Source: Spirochaetaceae bacterium | Lineage (GTDB): Bacteria; Spirochaetota; Spirochaetia; B11-G9 | Assembly (NCBI GenBank): GCA_030643345.1 | Contig: DAOWMA010000045.1 | Location: 1-9,689, forward strand | Direction: 5' to 3' | DNA length: 9,689 bases | Shown: positions 1 through 7,061 of the stretch, piece by piece | Layout: each line of letters opens with the position of its first letter | How positions within the stretch are numbered: position 1 is the first letter of the stretch | Translations under genes and position numbers: made by a program | The notes under the pieces: generated by a model | What the model was told of the DNA's origin: nothing | What the model saw: only the letters and a program-made list of their open reading frames with translations | Databases searched by the model: none

Positions 1-1005
1 CATAGAGAGTATCCCGGTATCTATGTATGACAGGGATCCTGATTCTTCTGAAACCGGCAGAACATAGACAGTATCGTAAGGGAGCCTGCTAAAATCATTG
101 GTTTCAAGTGCAGTCCTGACAAGTTCCATTTTTATCTGGTAGTGGTTCTCCAGGGTTCCATCAACAATTGGCAAAAGCGCACTGGCTATAAAGCCAATTG
201 TTACCATAATCACAGCTAAAGGGATACCAACCAGTTTAATAAGGAAACTTGTTGGCTGAGATGCATTATTAAGATAAACAATAATAATTATGAAACAGAC
301 TATCGGCGAACTGGTATTAAAGATAAGTGAGTAGGAATTCCTGGAGATAATGCCGGATTGAAAGAGAAGGTATGACAGTGCAATTAGACTGGTAATAAGT
401 GTGAGTAAAGCAAAACTGCCTGCAGACCGGGCTTTACGCCCTGTTGGGCTTAGAAGAGTTTTAGCCATACTTATTTTTCGGAGCTTAGGATCTAACCCTG
501 CAATTTCCTGCCGTGAAAAAACTACTGTCTTCCGGAGTAGTGTTATAAAAGCCCATAGATAACCCCCCATTGTTACAATACTTATTCTGGGACCATATTC
601 CAATGTGAAATACTGGGCCTGGAAATCGTACACCATGGGGAATTTACTACTGAAGAAGAGAGAAACCCATACTGTAACTGCCAGAACCAGAGATATAATA
701 AGCACGATCACGGATTCCCGATCCTGGAGATTTCCTCCATAATGATAGGCAAACTGAACCAGGCAGATTACTCCAAATACAATCAAATTGGATACCTGCC
801 CTGTGGCAATAGCTGCCAAAGAGAATACTGAAATCCGGACTGTATAAGACACCATCAGGATAAACAATGTGGCAATATACCCGGTAAGAAACCAGGCATC
901 AGGGGTTTTATTCTTTACTGACAACATGAATCCAAACATAACCCCGAAAAGGATTGTTGTTGCCAGAGAACTTATTGCCAAATTACCCAATCTTAACCAG
1001 TCCAC
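1..1005 (-). CDS. Multi-pass membrane sensor, probable histidine kinase N-terminus (partial)
   Basis: The first 335 residues of a protein cut by the left edge are visible. Translation starts at GTG (1005-1003), only 2 nt after the stop of the response-regulator gene, with a GAAGGA ribosome site 9 nt upstream, so the two genes are translationally coupled. I count about eight hydrophobic segments (roughly residues 8-30, 38-54, 58-86, 97-118, 141-157, 196-217, 226-246, 254-280). A probably extracytoplasmic stretch follows from residue 281 to the edge. The segment around PTSFLIKLVGIPL (251-263) resembles the last helix of the N-terminal 7TM region I associate with spirochaete histidine kinases and adenylate cyclases. 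No kinase, cyclase or phosphatase domain lies inside the window. The sensor-kinase call therefore rests on membrane topology and on cotranscription with a response regulator. A nucleotide cyclase or a PP2C-type output is possible instead. Confidence 0.6.
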   Translation of the reverse strand, partial: MDWLRLGNLAISSLATTILFGVMFGFMLSVKNKTPDAWFLTGYIATLFILMVSYTVRISVFSLAAIATGQVSNLIVFGVICLVQFAYHYGGNLQDRESVIVLIISLVLAVTVWVSLFFSSKFPMVYDFQAQYFTLEYGPRISIVTMGGYLWAFITLLRKTVVFSRQEIAGLDPKLRKISMAKTLLSPTGRKARSAGSFALLTLITSLIALSYLLFQSGIISRNSYSLIFNTSSPIVCFIIIIVYLNNASQPTSFLIKLVGIPLAVIMVTIGFIASALLPIVDGTLENHYQIKMELVRTALETNDFSRLPYDTVYVLPVSEESGSLSYIDTGILSM

Positions 1006-1007
1006 TT

Positions 1008-2411
1008 TTACTTTTCCTTCTTTCGATTAAGCCGCTTACTTAGTGCCTGAGGACTAATTCCCAAAAGTCCTGCCGCAATGGCCTGATTACCTTTGGCCCG
1101 GGACAGAGCTTCCTTAATTAGATTTTCAGTTATATTTTTTATAGTCGGCAGCCTTTCCGGAAAAGAAATAGTATCACTCTCAGAACGTGGAGGTAATTCT
1201 ATATTCTCACGGTTCATTGCCTCACGAAAGGACTTAAGAGACAGCATTTTTTCCTTCTGCCTGCTCACAGCATTAAAAATCATGGAACGAAGCTCTCTTA
1301 CGTTACCCGGGAAATCATAGGTTTCGAGAAGCGTCAGCAATTCAGCAGGCACTGCAAGTTTCTTTCTTGAAAGTTCCAGGGATGCTTCATCAAGGAAATG
1401 TCCCAAAAGAAGGGGCAGATCATCTTTTCGCTCCCGTAAAGGCGGAATTTTTATTTCATGAGTCTGTAATCTGCAATAGAGATCATTCCGGAATGCTCCT
1501 GTTTTTACCTGTTCTTTCATGTTCCTCTGTGTGGCGAGTACAAAACGTGCAGTAGTTGTTCGGGCCAGATCGGAACCCAGTGGATAATACTCATGGGTTT
1601 CTATCAGCCGCAGGAGCTTGATCTGACTTGCAGCAGAGAGGTCCCCAATCTCATCAAGAAAGAGAGTCCCCCCTTCCGCCTGCTGGGCCAGTCCCTTTCG
1701 TGATTCATTAGCTCCAGTATAGGCACCCCTGGTATGACCAAATATGGTGTCGGCAAATAATGTGTCATCCAGACCGGCAGCATTGACCGTAATCAGCGGT
1801 CCTTTGCGACCACTTACGGAATGAATAGCTTCGGCAAAGAGTTCTTTACCGGTTCCTGTTTCTCCTGTAATAAGAACTGTCTCTGCAGTTGGGGCAATTG
1901 CCTCAATAAAAACAAAATTAGCCTGCATCCGTCGATTCTGACTCACAATTTTAGAAAAGGCTTCCGGGTATCTGATTTTATCGGCAAGCATACGTTCCCG
2001 GAGATCGCTGTATCTGCGACTTAACTGCCGCAGCTCAATAGCCCGGCGAAGCCCCCCAATTAATCGACTTGGCTCAACAGCCTTGACCATGTAATCAAAG
2101 GCTCCGGTTTTCATGCACCTGACTGCAATGTCGATATCATCAGAAGCAGTAACAATAATAACCGGTATTTGAGGAAATGCTTCCCGGATTTGTTCCAGAA
2201 GGACATCACCAGTAAGATAGGGCATGGATATATCAAGAAGAATTGCTTCCACCTCTGTTTCTGCCAAAAGGGGCATCACTTCACGGGAATCGTGACACAA
2301 AAGCAAATTATTGATTCCAGTTGACTTTAAAACTTTTGAAGCACTGGAAAGAACCTGCTCTTCATCATCAACCAGAAGTACTGGGAACTCCGGGTAATAA
2401 CCTGCTTTCAT
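1008..2411 (-). CDS. Sigma-54-dependent response regulator (REC-AAA+-Fis, NtrC family)
   Basis: This cytoplasmic two-component transcription activator has 467 residues from the chosen start. The receiver domain (about 10-125) has the acidic pair in LLVDDEE, the phospho-acceptor Asp60 in LLDIS, Thr88 in VTAS and Lys110. The AAA+ domain (about 155-390) has Walker A GETGTGKE (183-190), the sigma-54 contact loop as GAYTGA (229-234), Walker B GGTLFLDEIGDL and the RNDLYCRL and FPGNVREL motifs. A Fis-type helix-turn-helix (about 429-467) ends the protein. The start is ATG 2411, preceded by AGGGGGTGAT, nearly the full anti-16S match. An in-frame TTG at 2456 with AGGGGAGG 6 nt upstream would add 15 residues, but the receiver fold needs none of them. 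The gene is cotranscribed with the downstream membrane sensor and divergent from the Lnt gene, whose upstream region carries a sigma-54 promoter, its most obvious target. One oddity is that the usual Lys-Pro of the receiver is Lys-Ala (VKAVEP). Confidence 0.95.
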   Translation of the reverse strand: MKAGYYPEFPVLLVDDEEQVLSSASKVLKSTGINNLLLCHDSREVMPLLAETEVEAILLDISMPYLTGDVLLEQIREAFPQIPVIIVTASDDIDIAVRCMKTGAFDYMVKAVEPSRLIGGLRRAIELRQLSRRYSDLRERMLADKIRYPEAFSKIVSQNRRMQANFVFIEAIAPTAETVLITGETGTGKELFAEAIHSVSGRKGPLITVNAAGLDDTLFADTIFGHTRGAYTGANESRKGLAQQAEGGTLFLDEIGDLSAASQIKLLRLIETHEYYPLGSDLARTTTARFVLATQRNMKEQVKTGAFRNDLYCRLQTHEIKIPPLRERKDDLPLLLGHFLDEASLELSRKKLAVPAELLTLLETYDFPGNVRELRSMIFNAVSRQKEKMLSLKSFREAMNRENIELPPRSESDTISFPERLPTIKNITENLIKEALSRAKGNQAIAAGLLGISPQALSKRLNRKKEK

Positions 2412-2513
2412 ATCACCCCCTGATATCAGAATATCCTGAGTGCTATGGAAAGTCAAATTCAACCTCCCCTATCAACTTTTGTCTGCACAGATTCACATTT
2501 GCTGGTCACCGTA

Positions 2514-2592
2514 ACTCATTATACCACAAATAATTACATACTTTTTTGTCATTAAACGACTGATAAAAGGTTTATAAGGGTAAATAATGAGT
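2514..2592. repeat. 9-bp inverted repeat, candidate enhancer half-sites
   Basis: ACTCATTAT (2514-2522) and its exact reverse complement ATAATGAGT (2584-2592) are separated by 61 bp. A further TAACTC lies at 2602-2607, echoing the TAACTC that runs into the left arm at 2512-2517. All sit roughly 60 to 155 bp upstream of the expected sigma-54 start site near 2668, the usual range for enhancer-binding-protein sites. The match is seen directly. Its role as a binding site for the divergent regulator is inferred, and a 9-bp repeat in AT-rich DNA can arise by chance. Confidence 0.4.
2518..2523 (-). promoter_or_regulatory. Possible -10 box for the response-regulator operon
   Basis: The minus strand reads TATAAT here, about 107 bp before the ATG at 2411. 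At 17 bp spacing the -35 position reads AAAAAG, a poor match, and the better ATGACA (2552-2547) is 23 bp away. If this is a real sigma-70-type promoter it is weak or needs an activator. It overlaps the left half of the inverted repeat at 2514-2592, so a protein bound there could control the regulator's own transcription. Confidence 0.25.
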
Positions 2593-2640
2593 CTTCTATT
2601 ATAACTCTTTCTATAGTAAGGAAATACAGATTCTTTATAA

Positions 2641-2657
2641 TTGGCATAATCTTTGCT
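2641..2657 (+). promoter_or_regulatory. Sigma-54 (-24/-12) promoter of the lnt gene
   Basis: TTGGCATAATCTTTGCT matches the YTGGCAC-N5-TTGCW consensus in all core positions except the last C of TGGCAC. The invariant GG (2643-2644) and GC (2655-2656) are separated by exactly 10 bp, as sigma-54 requires. Transcription would begin near 2668, giving a leader of about 30 nt that includes GGAGG (2686-2690) six bases before the ATG at 2697. The divergently encoded sigma-54 activator supports this reading. An overlapping TATAAT (2636-2641) lacks a good -35 element, so I do not favour a sigma-70 promoter. Confidence 0.75.
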
Positions 2658-2696
2658 GTTCTATTGGTGTGGATCTAAAATTTCTGGAGGTGGACC

Positions 2697-5432
2697 ATGG
2701 AACAAAAAATTAGTAATTTGAGAATACTGAGGATTTTTGGAATCATAACTGTAGCTGTTGCTATTACAGAACTGGTTCTCTGTTTCACAGGACCCATAGC
2801 CTTTATTCCAAAACCCAGCCTTGTACTCTTCCCGGTTGTTTCTTCCAGTCTGACAGAAGAAGAAAATGCTGCTGTCACTGATCTTATTGAAAGAGAAATG
2901 GCATTTATGAAATCCTATGCCATTGTCAGTCAGGAATTTATCGAAGAGTATTATGTCAGAACAGATCCTGAATTCGACAGATCCAAACTTAAGCCTGGAA
3001 ACTCCCAGGATGCACATGAAATTGCCCGTGAACTGGATATGGAGCGTTATGCCGTTGCCAGTATTTTCAGCTACTACTATGGATGTAATCTGTCAATTAC
3101 AATCAGAGATGTCAGAAGTGGTAACCTTATCAGTTCCTATGGTTTTTCATCGGATAACTTTGAGAATCTGCTTAAAGGAATAGGAAAGGAAGGTGAAGTT
3201 CTTGATATACAGGAAAACCTGAAAAATAAAACAAAGGGAGTAACATTTACCGATTATCTAATCCTGGGACTTCTTGGACTCCAGTTTCTTACAGGTATGC
3301 TGGCCCTTTTTAAAAAAGAACCGGGCATTCTTCCTGAGATTGTATGGGCATCCGCTCTGATCCTCTTTGTTTTTGCCTATATTCATGCCCAGAGTGCCAA
3401 CATGGACTACATGCAGAGATTTATTGCTACAAAAGGTATGATCCATCTTGCAAAAAGTACTGCCCTTGAAGAATTGTACACCTTCCTTCGTTTCGGGCCT
3501 GTTTTGCTGCTCAACGGGATCTACTATATCTATCGTTCCATAATGAAAAACAGAAAGACATTCATTACCGGGAAAGAACATTGGATCTACAGATGGGTTA
3601 CCACATGGGCTCTGCCGTGGGTACTTGTTTCGGCAGTACTGTTCGCACTATCCTTTCCTTCTATTGTCAGTCTGGATGGATTTGGAATTTTAGCATGGTT
3701 CTGTCTTGTTCCTCTATTCCTGGTTCTTCTTACAAAATCCCCGGGTATGGGAATATTTTACGGTACAGTATTTGGTGTGCTTCAGGCTCTTTTTATCAAC
3801 TACTGGCATGGGACCTACAGATATATAACACTTCATCTTATTACCATTGCATTCTTCATACAGTTCCTTGTATTCATGGCTATACTGGTATTGTTAATCA
3901 GAGCCAGCGGGAAGTGGGGCTTTCTGATCGCTACAGGAGCATGGGTCGTATTCGACTTCGTCCGTTCCATAGGGATTCTTGCCTATCCATGGGGTATCAT
4001 CGGAACAACTCAGTATCAGTTTTTACCGCTTATACAAATTGCCTCCGTAACAGGTGTATGGGGTATCAGCTTTGTGATACTTCTCTGTAATACATCTTTA
4101 GCCTGGGCTATTGCCGGCTCTGCATTCAGCTGGAAATGGTTTGCCGGTCATGCTTCCCAAAAATTCGGTTTAAAACTCCCCGATTCGGCCCTGCAGAAAA
4201 TGCACCTTTTTAATATACAGACAATTACAAATAAACCACAAAGTCTGCTGCCTGTTGGAATTTTTTTCGCAGTATTCATACTGGCTCTTTCATCGGGGAG
4301 TATTATTCTAAGGAATATGAAAGCAAAACTTTATGATGATCCTGAAACCCCTACAGCTACAGTTGTACTTGTACAACAGAATACAGATCCCAGAAAACAT
4401 GACTACAAAGAAAACCTAAAGAAACTCATGGATCTGACAGATGAAGCAATACTAAGTTTACCTGATAAACCCGATCTTGTAGCATGGCCTGAGGGGGGAA
4501 CAGAGCTTGACCTCAGATACTGGACAAAACCTGAAAGAGAAAAATCTCACTGGGGTAAGGTTATAGGAGAATTTGTCGAATATCAGAAGAATCTGGGTAC
4601 CTGGCTGCTGACAGGTACACAGGATCACAAGATGGTTACATTGGAAACAGGAAAACTAAAAAGGATCAATTTCAATTCTTCTGTCCTTATTGACCCACAT
4701 GGAAATATCAAAGATTTTTTTCATAAGATACGTCTGGTACCATTCTCCGAGCGTTTTCCCCTGGATAAGGTGAAATTCGAAGGACTTTACGAGCTATTCC
4801 AGAAATTCAATATCTCCAACTGGGGTATTGGAGAAAAAAGGCTTGTGTTCCAGCATGAAAAACTGCGGTTTATTACACCTATATGTTTTGAGGATGTTTT
4901 TTCTGATCATGTTCGCCGTTTTGTACTACAGGATGTTGATATAATACTTAATATCAGCAATGACTACTGGTCTCTTTCTCCAGTTGAAGGAAGACAGCAT
5001 GGTATTCTGGCACTTTTCCGGGCCGTGGAAAATCAGCGACCACTGCTTCGAAGCACTTCTTCAGGATACACTGTCTATATAGATGCAACTGGACGCATCC
5101 ATCCCGGATCACCTGAACCCTATACAGCAGGTTATACAATTGCCAGTGTACCTCTTCCGGAGAAAAACCTGACATTCTATACAAAATGGGGCGATTGGTT
5201 TCCTGTTTTCTGTGGAATTATAACCATCATTGGCGTTTTAATTCTCATCATCAATAAGGGTCTTAACTGGCTCCTATCCACATTTAGCAGAAGAGTATTT
5301 ATGTACGGCTATCTCATGGAAAGACACCTGCCAAATAATAAAAGTATAGAATACCCACAGGACCCTGGTGCTGTAATGTGCTGCAGCGGTAAGAACCTGA
5401 AAAATAAACTATTACAGAAGGTTAAAGATTAA
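2697..5432 (+). CDS. lnt: Apolipoprotein N-acyltransferase with N-terminal TolB/CsgG-like extension
   Basis: Lnt is an inner-membrane enzyme that moves an acyl chain from phospholipid to the N-terminal diacylglyceryl-cysteine of lipoproteins. At 911 residues this is far longer than the usual roughly 510. The core begins near residue 297, with several membrane helices (about 299-470 and 515-538) and a periplasmic nitrilase domain (about 553-830). The catalytic triad is intact: Glu599 in AWPEGG, Lys677 in HKIRLVPFSE and Cys730 in PICFEDVF. Glu685 and Glu732 match two further essential glutamates of E. coli Lnt, and NISNDYW and ENQRPLLRST are also conserved. A last helix (about 836-858) precedes a 50-residue tail. 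The extension comprises an anchor helix (10-32), a soluble domain (36-160) resembling TolB/CsgG-like folds (SLVLFPV, then EIARELDMERYAVAS, then TIRDVRSGNLISSYGF), and helices near 184-205, 211-232 and 260-282. Four added helices keep the core's N-terminus cytoplasmic, and the Lys/Arg-rich 279-299 loop agrees. The start has GGAGG six bases upstream. Confidence 0.93.
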   Translation: MEQKISNLRILRIFGIITVAVAITELVLCFTGPIAFIPKPSLVLFPVVSSSLTEEENAAVTDLIEREMAFMKSYAIVSQEFIEEYYVRTDPEFDRSKLKPGNSQDAHEIARELDMERYAVASIFSYYYGCNLSITIRDVRSGNLISSYGFSSDNFENLLKGIGKEGEVLDIQENLKNKTKGVTFTDYLILGLLGLQFLTGMLALFKKEPGILPEIVWASALILFVFAYIHAQSANMDYMQRFIATKGMIHLAKSTALEELYTFLRFGPVLLLNGIYYIYRSIMKNRKTFITGKEHWIYRWVTTWALPWVLVSAVLFALSFPSIVSLDGFGILAWFCLVPLFLVLLTKSPGMGIFYGTVFGVLQALFINYWHGTYRYITLHLITIAFFIQFLVFMAILVLLIRASGKWGFLIATGAWVVFDFVRSIGILAYPWGIIGTTQYQFLPLIQIASVTGVWGISFVILLCNTSLAWAIAGSAFSWKWFAGHASQKFGLKLPDSALQKMHLFNIQTITNKPQSLLPVGIFFAVFILALSSGSIILRNMKAKLYDDPETPTATVVLVQQNTDPRKHDYKENLKKLMDLTDEAILSLPDKPDLVAWPEGGTELDLRYWTKPEREKSHWGKVIGEFVEYQKNLGTWLLTGTQDHKMVTLETGKLKRINFNSSVLIDPHGNIKDFFHKIRLVPFSERFPLDKVKFEGLYELFQKFNISNWGIGEKRLVFQHEKLRFITPICFEDVFSDHVRRFVLQDVDIILNISNDYWSLSPVEGRQHGILALFRAVENQRPLLRSTSSGYTVYIDATGRIHPGSPEPYTAGYTIASVPLPEKNLTFYTKWGDWFPVFCGIITIIGVLILIINKGLNWLLSTFSRRVFMYGYLMERHLPNNKSIEYPQDPGAVMCCSGKNLKNKLLQKVKD

Positions 5433-5448
5433 GATCAACCATTTTTAC

Positions 5449-5477
5449 TTGACATCAGTCATAATTCTTCCTACCAT
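5449..5477 (+). promoter_or_regulatory. Possible sigma-70 promoter of the HPr-like gene
   Basis: A perfect TTGACA (5449-5454) is followed after 17 bp by TACCAT (5472-5477), a 4/6 match to TATAAT. It lies in the 64-bp gap after lnt, so the downstream gene could be expressed without the sigma-54 promoter. I see no terminator hairpin after lnt, so read-through is also possible. Confidence 0.4.
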
Positions 5478-5496
5478 TTATAGATAGGATCTATTG

Positions 5497-7029
5497 ATGG
5501 TTTGTGAAGAATTTAACCAGCTGATAATTACAAATGGGGAAAGACTATTCAGTTTATGCAACTTTGTTATTAATCAAAAAACCAAAGATAAAATCCTGAA
5601 TCGAAAATTTTTAGGTAGATTAAATCTGGAAGCAACATGGATGGAAGAAACTCTCGACAGTTATGGAAGTAAGCATAACAGTACATGGTTTCCATTCAGA
5701 GAAGCCGTTGCTGCCCAAAAGCTATTCAGTTCTGTCTGTTATGACGTTATACACCTGAAAAAAGCTGTTCCATACTACAACCTATTATCAGTAAAGGGTG
5801 ATTTCACTATTGAACTTGACAAAATACTCGACACTCTTTTCAACGCCATCCTATCCATATCCGGATCACTGCTCAAATTCCTACGAAAACAGAAAATCAA
5901 TGTTGATTTTAAGCCAATTTATCCTGGTTTTTTTCATGAAAAATATCTTGATTATCAACTTGAGACGACTAAAACAATCAGGGATATGCAGCAGCCGGAA
6001 CAAACACTTGTTTACCTGGCTACATCATTCCTGAATCTTAGTTCGGATACTGAAATATTCGAGTGCAGAAAAAGTTTAAAGAAAAGGAACTATGAAGACT
6101 GTATCCCTGATCATGTCAGTGAAGAAAAACTAAGACTTGTAAAGGCGCAATTTCATAATCTGCAGTCAATGTACGACACTCATTTGTCAAAGACACATAT
6201 AGAAAGCAAGAATTCCAATCTTCATATCCTGAGAGGTCATATAAGTGTAATTTTCCATCTACTGAGCTCAGCTACTAACCTTTCACATTATTATGAAAGG
6301 CACATGACAACAAACAAATTCAGTTTTACAAAGAATTCACCCCTCCCCATGTCCAGGAGAAAACTATTAATCATTCTCATGGAATTTTTCCTCCACTTCT
6401 CTTCACTTTATTTAAAAGCGGCAAAAAGTCTCTGCCGGTCAATAATCGGTGAATATGCTGAAGACGGAAAAATTACTGTTGGAATTCCAGACTACCGGGG
6501 ATTTCATGTGCGTCCATCTACCCTTATCTCGAAAATTGTCCTCCACTACGGCAGTAAAATAACCATGGAAATGGGAAATGAACAGTACGATACTGCCAGT
6601 CCATTAGAACTTTTTCGGGCCAATGAAAAAATAAATGCAGAAAAGCGAAAATATATCAGTCATTTTATAGATACCAACACTTTTTTGGAAGATTTTCATG
6701 ATTATCCTGCTTCCGATTGGCCAAAAATGCTTCAGCTTGTTATTCTGGATCTAATGGATAAGGAAGAAATTATTCTATATGAAAAAAATCTGTCTATGGA
6801 CAATAATTTTCCTAAAAAGGGAGAAAGCCCTGAAGAATTTTTCAAGCGAATAATTACATTATTTCTTGCATCCGGGAAAATTGATATCAGATGTAATTTA
6901 TACGTTAATTTCTATGGTGACAACAGAGTGCTTCAGGACCTCAAAATCCTGGCAGAAGCAGGTTACGGAGAAGATAAGTACGGAAATAATATAATACTTC
7001 CATCTGAACTTGTTTATCTAAAACGTTGA
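5497..7029 (+). CDS. Large protein with atypical HPr-like phosphocarrier domain
   Basis: A 510-residue soluble protein; I do not recognise the family as a whole. Near the C-terminus, ITVGIPDYRGFHVRPS resembles the active-site strand of HPr (consensus GLHARPA). His337 takes the place of the phospho-His15, followed by the conserved Arg and Pro. Ser368 in DTAS lies 31 residues later, the same spacing as His15-Ser46 of HPr, so a regulatory serine equivalent may exist. After the next helix the match breaks off. A stretch near 463-494 (strand, then FYGDNRVLQDLKILAEAGYGED) resembles the final strand and helix of HPr, so the domain may be split by an insertion of about 80 residues. The first 320 residues look largely helical, with no signal peptide or membrane segment. 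No enzyme I, HPr kinase or EII gene is in view. The start is ATG 5497, with AGGA 7 nt upstream; a TTG one codon earlier is too close to it. Confidence 0.7.
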   Translation: MVCEEFNQLIITNGERLFSLCNFVINQKTKDKILNRKFLGRLNLEATWMEETLDSYGSKHNSTWFPFREAVAAQKLFSSVCYDVIHLKKAVPYYNLLSVKGDFTIELDKILDTLFNAILSISGSLLKFLRKQKINVDFKPIYPGFFHEKYLDYQLETTKTIRDMQQPEQTLVYLATSFLNLSSDTEIFECRKSLKKRNYEDCIPDHVSEEKLRLVKAQFHNLQSMYDTHLSKTHIESKNSNLHILRGHISVIFHLLSSATNLSHYYERHMTTNKFSFTKNSPLPMSRRKLLIILMEFFLHFSSLYLKAAKSLCRSIIGEYAEDGKITVGIPDYRGFHVRPSTLISKIVLHYGSKITMEMGNEQYDTASPLELFRANEKINAEKRKYISHFIDTNTFLEDFHDYPASDWPKMLQLVILDLMDKEEIILYEKNLSMDNNFPKKGESPEEFFKRIITLFLASGKIDIRCNLYVNFYGDNRVLQDLKILAEAGYGEDKYGNNIILPSELVYLKR

Positions 7030-7061
7030 CAATACTTGTTAGAATGTAAAGTGCAGAATGC

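Noticed and set aside
1093..2024. Plus-strand frames opposite the response regulator
   Set aside because: The minus-strand frame contains all REC, AAA+ and Fis motifs, so the opposite frames are shadows.
2636..2641. TATAAT as a sigma-70 -10 box for lnt
   Set aside because: At 17 bp upstream the sequence is ATAGTA, no -35 box. The overlapping sigma-54 element fits far better.
2661..3017. Minus-strand open frames of 118 and 67 codons opposite the start of lnt
   Set aside because: They lie wholly across the lnt promoter and its conserved coding frame, have no ribosome site of note, and their composition looks like an antisense shadow.
3581..4090. A 169-codon plus-strand frame inside lnt
   Set aside because: It is another frame of the Lnt transmembrane core, whose own frame shows clear family conservation. 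The Ser/Tyr/Cys-rich product resembles no protein.
7030..7061. Terminator between the convergent HPr-like gene and rsmE
   Set aside because: The 32-bp gap has a repeated AGAATG but no stable stem followed by a T run on either strand.
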